64,000 nucleotides of DNA from CALFVT01 sp039989855 (GTDB lineage: Bacteria; Pseudomonadota; Alphaproteobacteria; Caulobacterales; Maricaulaceae). Where the stretch lies: the NCBI GenBank assembly GCA_039989855.1, contig JBDXGZ010000001.1, positions 186,001-250,000 on the forward strand. Direction: 5' to 3'. The notes under the pieces are model-generated. The model worked only from the letters and a program-made list of their open reading frames with translations. It ran no database searches and was not told the origin of the DNA. The first letter of the stretch is position 1, and each line of letters starts with the position of its first letter. Position numbers and translations under genes: made by a program. Below are positions 8,243 through 17,130 of the stretch, piece after piece.

Positions 8243-9769
8243 TTAGTTCCGATCAAATTTAGGGCTTTGCTCGGCCGCGCGGAACAGGGCGGCTGATTTA
8301 TGCAGTGTTTCTTCAAATTCGGATTTCGGGTCACTATCCATGACAATTCCTGCGCCGGCTCTGACGTGGAGCTTGCCGTCCTTTATGATAGCCGTCCGCA
8401 GAACGATGGCCGTGTCCATATTGCCGTCCGCAGAAATATAACCAACCGCGCCGCCGTATATGCCGCGTTTTTCATCTTCTAGTTCGTCGATGATTTCCAT
8501 GGCGCGGACTTTCGGCGCGCCCGAGACTGTCCCTGCGGGAAAGCCTGCGAAGAGTGCGGAGATCGCATCGAGACCGTCGAGCAATTCGCCTTCGACGTTA
8601 GAGACAATATGCATGACGTGGCTATAGCGCTCAATGATGAATTTCTCAGTGACTTTGATTGTCCCTGCCTTAGAGACGCGGCCCACATCATTACGGCCCA
8701 AATCTAGCAGCATGAGATGTTCAGACCGTTCTTTCTGGTCGGCTAATAATTCCGCTTCAAGGGCGATATCTTCTGCGGGCGTTTTCCCGCGCGGGCGTGT
8801 ACCCGCTATGGGCCTAATGGTGACGATACCGTCGCGTAGGCGCACCAATATTTCAGGGCTAGAACCGACGATGCTGTGGTCGTCAAAATTGAGGAAATAA
8901 AGGAAGGGTGAGGGGTTCATGCGCCGTAGCGATCTGTAGAGCGCGAAATCACTCGCAGGCATATCGGCTTCGAGCCTTTGACCGATGACGACTTGGAAGA
9001 CGTCACCTGCTTTGACATAGTCCTTGGCGGTTTTAACCCGCGCACTAAAGCTCGCTTCATCTGTCCCGAGCTTAGGAATTATCTCTTGCGACGGAAGGTC
9101 AGGAATAATCCCGTTTGCGGCAGGGAGGTTGAGGTCATTTACAGCGCGGCTTATACGCTCACAGGCCGATTTATAAGCTTTAGCGGCGTTACCATCAGTG
9201 GCGTTACTATTGTCTTTATAACCATCAACAGGGGTGGAAAAGATAATCTCTTGCGCGATTTGATCAAAAATAGCGACAATCGTTGGGCGCACCATAATTG
9301 CATCAGGCGTTCCAATAGCGTCAGGGTTTACGTTGGGCAAATGTTCGACTTGGCGAACCATATCATAGCCGAGATATCCGAAGAGGCCTGCCGCCATAGG
9401 GGGCATGCCCTCTGGCAGATCAAATTCACACTCGCTTTGCAAAGCGCGAAGGCTATCAAGGGAATTGGCCGTATCTAAGGTGAAATTTTTATTTCTGATA
9501 TTATCCATACCACGTGCGATTTCAGCCTGCCCATCGGTTGAACGCCAGACAATATCGGGGGAAAACCCTAAGAAGGAATAGCGCCCACGTTGCTCGCCGC
9601 CTTGGACGGATTCGAACAAGAAGGCATAGGGCTTGCTGAGGGCGAGCTTTAGGTAAGCAGAGACGGGTGTATCAACGTCATTGATAATACGTTGATAGAC
9701 TATTTGTGTCTGTCCGCTCTCGTAAACACGCGAAAAGGCATCAAATGATGGCAGAAAGTCCGTCGACAT
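8243..9769 (-). CDS. trpE: Anthranilate synthase component I
   Basis: Makes anthranilate from chorismate using ammonia from TrpG. The 508 residues contain an N-terminal regulatory/substrate domain and the C-terminal chorismate-binding fold. Signature segments are TIRPIAGTRPRG, LGRNDVGRVS, GFPAGTVSGAPKVRAMEII and RAGAGIVMDSDP. The N-terminal FESVQGGEQRGRYSFLG segment corresponds to the tryptophan feedback region. Its ATG overlaps the stop of the upstream ppiD-like gene by one base (TAATG), so it is probably the second gene of that transcript. I found no attenuator or leader peptide directly upstream. Confidence 0.97.
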   Translation of the reverse strand: MSTDFLPSFDAFSRVYESGQTQIVYQRIINDVDTPVSAYLKLALSKPYAFLFESVQGGEQRGRYSFLGFSPDIVWRSTDGQAEIARGMDNIRNKNFTLDTANSLDSLRALQSECEFDLPEGMPPMAAGLFGYLGYDMVRQVEHLPNVNPDAIGTPDAIMVRPTIVAIFDQIAQEIIFSTPVDGYKDNSNATDGNAAKAYKSACERISRAVNDLNLPAANGIIPDLPSQEIIPKLGTDEASFSARVKTAKDYVKAGDVFQVVIGQRLEADMPASDFALYRSLRRMNPSPFLYFLNFDDHSIVGSSPEILVRLRDGIVTIRPIAGTRPRGKTPAEDIALEAELLADQKERSEHLMLLDLGRNDVGRVSKAGTIKVTEKFIIERYSHVMHIVSNVEGELLDGLDAISALFAGFPAGTVSGAPKVRAMEIIDELEDEKRGIYGGAVGYISADGNMDTAIVLRTAIIKDGKLHVRAGAGIVMDSDPKSEFEETLHKSAALFRAAEQSPKFDRN

Positions 9770-11694
9770 TAGTTCGGACTGTCTACACCGAGTGCTTGAG
9801 CAATTTGCGCTGGATATTCATTGACGGGGTTTTCTTTGAATATGGCCTGTCGATATGCAGTTTGAATATCGCCGCTAAGTGCATTGAGTAATTGCTGTTC
9901 GACAACATCTGCAAATTGCCCCGCGAGACCATCATTGTTGGGAACGATATCCGTTACCTTGACGATTTGACGGGTGAGGGGCCGCGCGCCTATGCCTTTG
10001 GCAACGTCGCCAATATTCGCGTCAAGAACGGCTACAAGAACACGGGGGCCGAATGTTTGGTCAGGTTGACCACGAACAAGAGACGTTTCGCTTACCTCTG
10101 CACCAGCGCCAATTTCTTCGGCTAGTATCGTTAGGTCTTCACCCGTGTCGGCTCGCTTTGATATCTCAAGCATTTTATCTTGTAGTAAATCATCAACGGC
10201 TTCCGTGCGCCAATTTGCGAGAGCGTTGTTGCGGATGCTGTCAAACGGGCGGAGTGTTGGGTCAATAATATCATCGACCCGAACGGCCATCCAACCTTTT
10301 GTGCTTGTTTCAAATAAATCTGTTACGCGTTCAATATCGGCTGTGAATATTTCACGCAGAATTGTATCATCTGTTGCTATGCCGGGGATGCGATTAGTTC
10401 CCGACAGACGTATTCCATCTTGTAGAGCTCCTTGGCGGTTTATGTAATTAACAGTCGAATAAGGCACAGAATATTCTTGTGATATTTCTTCTAACGTCAG
10501 CCCGTCTTGAATGGCGTTTTCAATGTCAGCCGTTTTATCAAACAACTGTTCTTGCGCCAGTTCTTCAAGAAGATCACGCTCTATCTCTTCGCGCATGTCA
10601 TCAAGTAGAGGAACCGTTGCTGCATTAATATAAACGGCTTGAACCACTAACCACTCGCCGAGATCTCCGAGGACAGCTTTAGCTTTACCGTTTTCAAGCT
10701 CAAAGGCGGCGTCAGCGGCGGCGCTGTCAACGATAGCTGATTTTGTCACGCTATCATAATTTAAAGGCTCAATCAGGCCAAGACCTGTCACAATCTCATT
10801 GGTGGGGAGGCCAAGTTCTAATTGTTCGGCGACTTTATTCGCTGTATCTTCGCTTGTGGCTGTGATTTGTACGATAGAGCGAGTTTCTTCTGTTCCGAGA
10901 TCGCCGCGGTCAATGCGGTACTGAAAGCTCGCGAGGACATCTTCTTCACTCACTGTAATATCTGCCGCCAGATCAAAAGGCTCAATACGGATATAAGTTA
11001 TTTTGCGAAACTCAGGCGCGGTAAAACGGGCTTGGTTCGTATTAATGTAATCTTGTAGAACATCATCGCCCGGATCTTCGGGTGTCTCTACCGCAGGTGA
11101 CGACAATGTCAAAACAGTGGTTTTGCGTTGCTCAGTGACATAATTGTAAAAGGTCTCAGCCATAGGTGTCGGGAGGTCAATTCCTGATATGAGTGTTGGA
11201 ATTGTTTGTTGACGACGAAGAGTCTGTAGGACGTCACTCTCAAACTGATCTCGTGTAATACGGTTGCTTTGAAGAACGGAGTTTAACTTCTCTTCACTGA
11301 ATTTGCCGGTGATTTCATCAGTGAAGCTTGGGATTTCAGAGACAAATTGTCGAGCGGTACGGCGGTTTACGCCAATTCCAAGATCCGTCGCATCAACATC
11401 AATAGCTTTTTGCGTTATCAGGTCAGCCAACACGTTATTATGTACTCCGGCAGAATAAGCTTCTTGGTTCGTCATCGCACGTCCAGATTCTTCAGCTTGC
11501 GATTGAAGTTGACGCCGCATTGCGTCGTCAAACTCTTGTAGGGAAATTTTCTCATCCCCCAAACTTGCCGCCGCATTGGTCAAGCTGGGCGTGAAGACAT
11601 CGCTTACGCCCCAAATGGCAAAACCGATGACCAAAAAGCCTATAAGTATGCCGACAAGCACGTTGCGAATTTTACTGCCGATTGATTCTGCCAT
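9769..11694 (-). CDS. PpiD-like periplasmic peptidyl-prolyl isomerase/foldase
   Basis: Membrane-anchored periplasmic chaperone that helps proteins leaving the Sec translocon fold. The N-terminus has one membrane helix (about residues 11-31, VLVGILIGFLVIGFAIWGV), then a SurA_N/PpiD-type helical domain with the segment ISLQEFDDAMRRQLQSQ, and a degenerate parvulin region in the middle. The length of 641 is close to E. coli PpiD (623). It is divergent from tpiA (91 bases apart) and coupled by TAATG to trpE, an arrangement seen in other alphaproteobacteria. Isomerase activity is uncertain because PpiD parvulin domains are often inactive. Confidence 0.85.
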   Translation of the reverse strand: MAESIGSKIRNVLVGILIGFLVIGFAIWGVSDVFTPSLTNAAASLGDEKISLQEFDDAMRRQLQSQAEESGRAMTNQEAYSAGVHNNVLADLITQKAIDVDATDLGIGVNRRTARQFVSEIPSFTDEITGKFSEEKLNSVLQSNRITRDQFESDVLQTLRRQQTIPTLISGIDLPTPMAETFYNYVTEQRKTTVLTLSSPAVETPEDPGDDVLQDYINTNQARFTAPEFRKITYIRIEPFDLAADITVSEEDVLASFQYRIDRGDLGTEETRSIVQITATSEDTANKVAEQLELGLPTNEIVTGLGLIEPLNYDSVTKSAIVDSAAADAAFELENGKAKAVLGDLGEWLVVQAVYINAATVPLLDDMREEIERDLLEELAQEQLFDKTADIENAIQDGLTLEEISQEYSVPYSTVNYINRQGALQDGIRLSGTNRIPGIATDDTILREIFTADIERVTDLFETSTKGWMAVRVDDIIDPTLRPFDSIRNNALANWRTEAVDDLLQDKMLEISKRADTGEDLTILAEEIGAGAEVSETSLVRGQPDQTFGPRVLVAVLDANIGDVAKGIGARPLTRQIVKVTDIVPNNDGLAGQFADVVEQQLLNALSGDIQTAYRQAIFKENPVNEYPAQIAQALGVDSPN

Positions 11695-11785
11695 AACTAA
11701 ACCTTAAAGAAAGTGTGGCATACATAGCGATGCATGGTTAGGCTCGCAAGCCAATTGGTTTAAATATATCAGAAAAGATTCTCTA

Positions 11786-12514
11786 ATGCTCACACCTCTT
11801 ATAGCTGCAAACTGGAAAATGAACGGCGACATGAGCTGGACGCATAAACCTATAGATTTAGATAAGCACCTGCCGCACGCTGATCGGGGTAACGTCGAGG
11901 TCCTGATTTGTCCGCCCTTTCCTTTTATCGCGGCCACCTCAGAGTCGGGGGCGACGGCTAAGGTTTACGTTGGGGGGCAGGCTTGTGATTCACGCTCTGG
12001 CGGCGCCTTTACAGGGCAAGTCAATGCAGCCATGCTAAAATCCGCAGGAGCGAGCCATGTTATTGCAGGTCATTCAGAACGGCGAGAAATGGGTGAAACC
12101 AATGCCAATATCAAAGCGCAAGTCGAATCGATCCTTGAAACGGGTCTGGTTCCTATTTTGTGCGTAGGCGAATCTATCGCGACGCGTGAAAGTGGCCAAG
12201 CTGAGAACTTTGTCGCGGCACAACTCAAAGCCTGTTGGCCTAATTCTGTGGGTGAAGGCGTTGAAATTGTCGTCGCTTATGAGCCAATCTGGGCCATTGG
12301 AACCGGTAAAGTCCCGTCACTCGACGATATAACGGCTATGCATAGCGCTATTCGGGCCATAGTTGGGCCTAAAAACCGAATTTTATATGGTGGGTCCGTT
12401 AAGCCTGCGAATGCGAAAGATATATTGGCGCTTAAAGACGTAAACGGTGCCCTTGTTGGCGGAGCGTCTTTAGACATGGAAAGCTTTGCCACTATAGCTA
12501 AGAGCGCTCAATAA
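11786..12514 (+). CDS. tpiA: Triosephosphate isomerase
   Basis: Interconverts dihydroxyacetone phosphate and glyceraldehyde 3-phosphate in glycolysis and gluconeogenesis. The 242-residue TIM barrel is complete. Catalytic residues are Asn9/Lys11 in AANWKMN, His96 in AGHSERR and Glu166 in AYEPIWAIGTGK, the last followed by the flexible loop 6. The phosphate-binding LYGGSVKP segment is near the C-terminus. It heads the + strand run tpiA-secG-pyrG, an order frequent in alphaproteobacteria. Confidence 0.98.
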   Translation: MLTPLIAANWKMNGDMSWTHKPIDLDKHLPHADRGNVEVLICPPFPFIAATSESGATAKVYVGGQACDSRSGGAFTGQVNAAMLKSAGASHVIAGHSERREMGETNANIKAQVESILETGLVPILCVGESIATRESGQAENFVAAQLKACWPNSVGEGVEIVVAYEPIWAIGTGKVPSLDDITAMHSAIRAIVGPKNRILYGGSVKPANAKDILALKDVNGALVGGASLDMESFATIAKSAQ

Positions 12515-12639
12515 AATTTCATCTTTTCGGTTAATTGTTAAAACGGACTGGATTTTTCTAAAATCATTCCAAAATAGGGGTGGCAAGTCTGCGTCCTTTG
12601 GGTTAAACCGCGCAAAACCACGAACCGAATAGCTTTATT

Positions 12640-13095
12640 ATGTCCAACGTCCTGCTTATCGTCCAATTGATTATCAGTATTATTCTGACTGGTCTTATCC
12701 TGATTCAACGCTCTGAAGGCGGTGCTCTTGGTATTGGCGGCGGGGGCGGTGGCGGCGGCGGTGGATTCATGAGTGGACGCTCTGCTGCCAGCACGATTTC
12801 ACGCGCAACAGCCATTCTCGGTGGCGTGTTTATTATCAATTGTCTCGTGCTTTCTATAGTTTTCAACATAGAAACGCGCGAACAGTCAATTATTGACGCT
12901 GAAGGTGAAGTTGAGACCTTGACGATTGATACCGATTCAGGCGAGACGATTACCCCGTCAATAGATGTTTCTTCAGAGGCGTCCGCGACGGAAGAAACAC
13001 TCGACGATATCGTCGAAGAGGTGACAGACGCCTTGAAAGATTCTCCTGAAGCTGACCCTGTTGAAGCAACTGAAAAAACGCCGGATAATCCGTAA
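12640..13095 (+). CDS. secG: Preprotein translocase subunit SecG
   Basis: Accessory subunit of the SecYEG channel. Two membrane helices are visible (about residues 4-22 and 57-76), with the conserved LIQRSEGGALG segment between them. The loop holds an uninterrupted run of ten glycines (residues 33-42). After the second helix comes an acidic, Thr/Glu/Asp-rich tail of about 75 residues, so the protein (151) is longer than E. coli SecG (110). Long low-complexity tails are common in alphaproteobacterial SecG. It lies between tpiA and pyrG, with 125 and 48 bases on either side. Confidence 0.92.
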   Translation: MSNVLLIVQLIISIILTGLILIQRSEGGALGIGGGGGGGGGGFMSGRSAASTISRATAILGGVFIINCLVLSIVFNIETREQSIIDAEGEVETLTIDTDSGETITPSIDVSSEASATEETLDDIVEEVTDALKDSPEADPVEATEKTPDNP

Positions 13096-13143
13096 GTCAA
13101 TTTAGTCTTTCGGGCCCCTCTGGCCTGAAAAGCACGGGTTAAT

Positions 13144-14772
13144 ATGCCACGATATATATTCATCACCGGAGGCGTTGTGTCCTCCCTCGGCAAGGGCTTG
13201 GCCTCTGCTGCAGTTGGGTCGCTTCTACAAGCGCGCGGTTATAAGGTGCGCTTGCGTAAGCTTGACCCTTATTTGAACGTCGACCCAGGTACTATGTCGC
13301 CTTATCAGCACGGTGAAGTTTACGTGACAGACGACGGAGCCGAAACAGATCTTGATCTTGGCCATTATGAGCGTTTCACAGGCGTATCTGCCGCGCAGTC
13401 CGATAATATCACGACGGGGCGCATCTATTCGGATATCATTGAAAAAGAACGTCGCGGTGATTATCTCGGCGCGACTGTGCAAGTCATTCCGCATGTCACG
13501 AATGAAATTAAAGACTTTGTCCTGTCAGATGCAGGCGATGTTGATTTTGTCCTTTGCGAAGTCGGAGGAACCGTGGGCGATATTGAAGGTCTGCCTTTCT
13601 TTGAAGCTTTGCGTCAGCTCTCCCAAGAGCTTCCCTTGCGCCAAACATGTTTTATGCATGTAACGCTACTGCCCTTTATTAAGGCGGCTGGTGAGATGAA
13701 AACAAAGCCGACACAGCATAGCGTTAAAGAGTTGCGTTCCATCGGTATCCAGCCTGACATACTTCTTTGCCGTGCCGACCGTCCGATTGATGAGGGTGAC
13801 CGCAAGAAAATTGGCCGTTTTTGTAATGTGCGTGAAAGCGCCGTTATCCAAGGTCTCGATGCCGCCTCGATTTACGATGTACCGCTTGCTTACCATGCAG
13901 AAGGTTTGGACGCTGAAGTTCTCAACCATTTCGGCATTGATAACCCACCTCACGCGGATTTGTCGCGCTGGCAGGGTATTTCCGAGAATTTGGCTAATCC
14001 CGACGGCGTAGTGAATATAGCCGTCATTGGCAAATATACAGTTTTGCCTGATGCCTACAAATCTATCACCGAAGCTTTGGTGCACGGCGGTATTGCAAAC
14101 CGTGTAAAGGTCAATATTGAATGGATGGAGGCCGAAGCCTTTGAAACGGTCGATACGTCTGGCTTGCCTGAGCATATTCACGGTATTCTTGTTCCGGGCG
14201 GTTTTGGGGAGCGGGGCAGTGAGGGTAAGATCAAAGCCGCGAATTTTGCGCGCACTCATAATATTCCTTATTTCGGGATTTGCTTCGGGATGCAAATGGC
14301 AGTTGTCGAAGCGGCGCGTAACCTCGCGGGTATTAAAGATGCAAGTTCAACAGAGTTTGGCGAAACGTCGGAACCTATTGTTGGACTGATGACCGAGTGG
14401 GTTAAAGGGAATGAAACCGTCGCCCGGACCAAAGAGACTGATCTTGGCGGGACGATGCGCCTTGGGGCCTATAAAGCGCGCCTCACTGAGGGGAGCCGCG
14501 TGGCTGAGGCTTACGGCTCTACAGAGATCAGTGAACGTCACCGTCACCGCTATGAAGTTAATATAGCTTATAAAGACCGACTTGAAGCGGCAGGCTTAAT
14601 ATTCTCGGGTATGTCGCCAGATGGAGTCTTACCCGAAATTGTCGAATATAAAGATCACCCGTGGTTTATCGGTGTGCAATATCACCCTGAGCTAAAGTCT
14701 CGTCCTTTTGAGCCACACCCACTTTTCGCAGGCTTTATCGATGCGGCGCTTAAGCAAAGTCGTTTAGTTTAA
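13144..14772 (+). CDS. pyrG: CTP synthase
   Basis: Aminates UTP to CTP with glutamine and ATP, the last step of de novo pyrimidine nucleotide synthesis. It has an N-terminal synthetase domain (about residues 1-265), with the nucleotide loop VVSSLGKGLASA and the CEVGGTVGDIEG segment. A class I GATase domain follows, with nucleophile Cys380 in GICFGMQ and His-Glu in VQYHPELKSRP. The 542 residues match the family (E. coli 545). No clear terminator follows; a gene-poor stretch of about 0.8 kb begins after the stop. Confidence 0.98.
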   Translation: MPRYIFITGGVVSSLGKGLASAAVGSLLQARGYKVRLRKLDPYLNVDPGTMSPYQHGEVYVTDDGAETDLDLGHYERFTGVSAAQSDNITTGRIYSDIIEKERRGDYLGATVQVIPHVTNEIKDFVLSDAGDVDFVLCEVGGTVGDIEGLPFFEALRQLSQELPLRQTCFMHVTLLPFIKAAGEMKTKPTQHSVKELRSIGIQPDILLCRADRPIDEGDRKKIGRFCNVRESAVIQGLDAASIYDVPLAYHAEGLDAEVLNHFGIDNPPHADLSRWQGISENLANPDGVVNIAVIGKYTVLPDAYKSITEALVHGGIANRVKVNIEWMEAEAFETVDTSGLPEHIHGILVPGGFGERGSEGKIKAANFARTHNIPYFGICFGMQMAVVEAARNLAGIKDASSTEFGETSEPIVGLMTEWVKGNETVARTKETDLGGTMRLGAYKARLTEGSRVAEAYGSTEISERHRHRYEVNIAYKDRLEAAGLIFSGMSPDGVLPEIVEYKDHPWFIGVQYHPELKSRPFEPHPLFAGFIDAALKQSRLV

Positions 14773-15561
14773 TCTCTGGGTTTTATCGCTATTACCGCCT
14801 CCTGAGCTGGTCGAAAGGTCTCTCGCGGTGTGGGGCTTTGTTTTATTTCGGCGCCATGCTTCGGTAGGCTCTGCATCAGGGTGTGGTATAATAACCAAAC
14901 CCGCTCACCCAGCTAATAGCGGGGTCTCTGCGAACCTTTCCTCTTTCGTTATCATCCGGCTTGACCTGATTGTCCATCCCAAATGTATGTATCACCCCCT
15001 TGTCAAGCACGAGGGGGATACACTCCCTATTCGGTCATTACCGCCCTTGCGGCGTTAATCTATACTCTACTTTCAACATCCATGGATTACATCAATAAGG
15101 GGGTATGGCGGCTAGAAAATATAATGCCTGAGATAAATCCACGGGTCTTTTTATACGGGTAAATTAATTTCGTTCCGATCACACGGACGGTGATGTGCAC
15201 GTTAACTTCATTGTGGTTGGACGGTTGGTGCTATGATCAGCAAGTTTAACGATCTTGCCAGAATAGCCGAACGCCTTGTTAAAACGTCTTGGAGTCGTAA
15301 AGTTCTTAAGGCGCGATGGTCGTGACATACCACTGTCCGAGGCCTTTGAAAAAGCCAGCCGTTGCGAAGGACTTTCCGCTTTGCGGGAAGGTCAGGCTCA
15401 AAGTGCGTCTGATATCCATTGCGTAAATTAAGAAAACAATTGGTAGCCATCGTAATGGAGACCTTCGCAGACTGTCCTAACTTGCACCGAACGGCGCAGG
15501 GCGTTTTTGCGTGCATGATTATAAAGCAACGCTGCACATCTGATTCAATAGATATAGAAAG
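14773..15561. other. Gene-poor stretch between pyrG and tRNA-Ser
   Basis: About 790 bases with no convincing gene. Short open frames occur, but they have no recognisable product, lack ribosome-binding sites, or run through the tRNA. Several short inverted repeats are present: CCCGCT at 14900-14905 with AGCGGG at 14918-14923, a CCCCCTTG hairpin at 14995-15017, and an imperfect one near 15376-15395. The segment around 14947-14980 (CATCCGGCTTGACC...) resembles a degraded copy of the interspersed palindromic repeats common in alphaproteobacterial intergenic regions. I cannot assign a known small RNA to any part. Confidence 0.6.
14995..15017. repeat. Intergenic hairpin (inverted repeat)
   Basis: CCCCCTTG at 14995-15002 pairs with CGAGGGGG at 15010-15017 (eight pairs, one of them G-T) around a seven-base loop. 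There is no T-run on either side, so it is not a classic intrinsic terminator. It may be part of a degraded palindromic repeat or a structured RNA 3' of pyrG. Confidence 0.45.
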
Positions 15562-15651
15562 TGGCGGGCGGGGAGGGATTCGAACCCCCGATAGGCTTCC
15601 ACCTATGCCGGTTTTCAAGACCGGTGCATTCAACCACTCTGCCACCCACCC
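15562..15651 (-). tRNA. tRNA-Ser (anticodon TGA), CCA encoded
   Basis: Read on the minus strand, the acceptor GGGTGGG pairs with CCCGCCC (one G-T pair). The D-arm starts TGGCAGAGTGG, and the anticodon loop CTTGAAA carries TGA. There is a long variable arm typical of class II tRNAs and a T-arm GGGGG-TTCGAAT-CCCTC. The discriminator is G and the CCA tail is encoded at 15564-15562. It reads UCA and, by wobble, other UCN serine codons. It lies upstream of and divergent to rlpA. Confidence 0.97.
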
Positions 15652-15767
15652 ATGGATGCTTTGGTCTGCGGAGAGGCAATTAGCATATTCTTCGCGCGCC
15701 GCAAGTGTTTTATGAACAAACTTGTCAGTTCTTGTTAACCTTTTGGTAAATACAAAAATTTCCCTGT

Positions 15768-15811
15768 CGTTAAGCTTGTCTTTTGACAAGGATTTAAACT
15801 TAACGCTGTAA
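15768..15811 (+). promoter_or_regulatory. Nested inverted repeat over a candidate rlpA promoter
   Basis: A continuous left arm CGTTAAGCTTGTC (15768-15780) pairs first with GACAAG (15785-15790, loop TTTT). After an eight-base bulge it pairs with CTTAACG (15799-15805). The right arm contains TTGACA (15783-15788), a perfect -35 element, with a weak -10 (TGTAAC) 18 bases on. The dyad could be an operator over the promoter or a structured leader. A strong AAGGAGG follows at 15813-15819 without an obvious gene start; rlpA has its own ribosome site (AAGGAA at about 15865). Confidence 0.4.
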
Positions 15812-15878
15812 CAAGGAGGCACGCTGCGAGAGTGCGTATAGGATTTAGAGTAAAAGCCTGTAAACAAGGAATAGTGTT

Positions 15879-17048
15879 ATGGTGCATAGGGAAACGATAA
15901 GCGGTAAGGTCATAAAGAACCTTATTATAGGCGTTTTGGTTGGGTTGGGGAGTACAGCATGTGCTACCAGTTCTGTTGATGTTAAAACGGTTGCTGCCCC
16001 AATTACATACAAGATTGACGGGCAGGTTGGTCAATATGCATCATTAAAACGTGATGTTAACCTTGGTAACTCAAGCGCACAGTCCATTCAAAGGCCATCT
16101 TACCTGACGATGGAGCAAGTTCAAAGGCCGCGTGTCTCGCAACCATCAGTACAAGGGCAGAGTTTTCCTCATATTGAGTTTAACGCTAGAACGGTTGATA
16201 AGGATTTATACGCTCATCAGCGCGTTGGTAAGAGATATACAATTGCTGGTAAGAGCTACACGCCCAAGCATGAACCAAAATATGATACAACTGGTTTAGC
16301 CTCCTGGTACGGTCCTAAATTCAACGGCAAGCCAACGGCTACGGGTGAAGTTTTTGATATGACTGACCTAACGGCGGCACATAAAACGCTTCCTTTAAAT
16401 AGTATGGTACATGTCACGAATCTTGAAAATGGCCGAACTTTGATGGTGCGGGTAAATGATAGAGGTCCATTTGTTGGGACACGTATTATTGATTTAAGTA
16501 AAGCCTCGGCTGAATATTTGGGAACAATTGAAAATGGACTTGCTAAAGTTCGTGTTCGTTATGCAGGGCCCGCTGATACAAATGCGCCTAAACGTATGTA
16601 TAATGCGCCAAAATCAGCTCCAGCGCCTCTTGTTGCAGCACGCCCAGCGCCAGTAAGGCCGGTTCAGCGCTCAGCGCCTCGACCACAGCAAGCTGCGCCG
16701 CAACCACAAACAGATTATGTGCCTTTGCGTCAATTAGGTCAGCAAGTGGCTGTTCCGCCTGCCGCAGCTCAACCTACGCCGCGCCCAGTGGCTCAAGCGG
16801 TAAGACCGGCTCCAGCTCCAGCTCCAATTTATGAGCCTCAGCCGCAGTTGCAGCTTCCGCCGCCGCCTGCACCCGTTGCTGTGGCAGAAGATAGGTTAGC
16901 GCCTATCGTGCCGCCACGCCCAGAAGCTGGCGGGAATGTGACTCTGACGATTAAAGGGCCGATTCATATGGCAACACAAACGGATCAAGATCCAAAGCCA
17001 AGATGGATTCCAGCTGTTAACCGCATTGAGACGACAAAACAGCCCTAA
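15879..17048 (+). CDS. rlpA: RlpA-like lipoprotein, septal-ring lytic transglycosylase family
   Basis: Cell-envelope protein of the RlpA family, whose members cleave denuded peptidoglycan glycans at division sites. The N-terminus is a lipoprotein-type signal ending in GSTAC (Cys at about residue 28; the lipobox is not perfect). The double-psi beta-barrel spans about residues 137-229, with GLASWYGPKFNG, the TAAHKTLPLNS segment and the invariant VNDRGPF. It is followed by a Pro/Ala/Gln-rich region of about 130 residues. I see no SPOR domain, which many RlpA proteins carry, so localisation must rely on something else. An AAGGAA ribosome site precedes the ATG. A strong terminator follows at 17085-17110. 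Confidence 0.9.
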   Translation: MVHRETISGKVIKNLIIGVLVGLGSTACATSSVDVKTVAAPITYKIDGQVGQYASLKRDVNLGNSSAQSIQRPSYLTMEQVQRPRVSQPSVQGQSFPHIEFNARTVDKDLYAHQRVGKRYTIAGKSYTPKHEPKYDTTGLASWYGPKFNGKPTATGEVFDMTDLTAAHKTLPLNSMVHVTNLENGRTLMVRVNDRGPFVGTRIIDLSKASAEYLGTIENGLAKVRVRYAGPADTNAPKRMYNAPKSAPAPLVAARPAPVRPVQRSAPRPQQAAPQPQTDYVPLRQLGQQVAVPPAAAQPTPRPVAQAVRPAPAPAPIYEPQPQLQLPPPPAPVAVAEDRLAPIVPPRPEAGGNVTLTIKGPIHMATQTDQDPKPRWIPAVNRIETTKQP

Positions 17049-17084
17049 TAAAGCTTTGCGGTAGACGCATCCTAAGACTAAAGT

Positions 17085-17110
17085 AAAAGCCCTGCTCAAG
17101 CGGGGCTTTT
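17085..17110 (+). terminator. Intrinsic terminator after rlpA
   Basis: AAAAGCCCTGC at 17085-17095 pairs with GCGGGGCTTTT at 17100-17110 (one G-T pair, short loop), with A and T tracts built into the stem ends. It can work in both directions. The downstream carboxypeptidase gene starts 20 bases later, so it either needs read-through or its own promoter within rlpA. Confidence 0.85.
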
Positions 17111-17130
17111 CGATTCGGTATAGGGACAAA

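Noticed and set aside
13666..14295. 209-codon frame antisense to pyrG
   Set aside because: It lies wholly inside a certain gene, has no homology I recognise and no upstream signal.
15419..15715. Open frame of 98 codons on the plus strand, antisense to tRNA-Ser
   Set aside because: The GGIRTPDRLPP-type peptide is the well-known false translation of the antisense of a tRNA-Ser gene, often mis-annotated as a protein.
15208..15867. Open frame of 219 codons on the minus strand covering the tRNA
   Set aside because: It runs straight through tRNA-Ser, has no ribosome site and no recognisable product; it is a chance frame.
15832..15900. Possible 22-codon leader ORF before rlpA
   Set aside because: The Shine-Dalgarno spacing of 12 bases is too long and no regulatory codon bias is seen; kept only as part of a finding, not as a gene.
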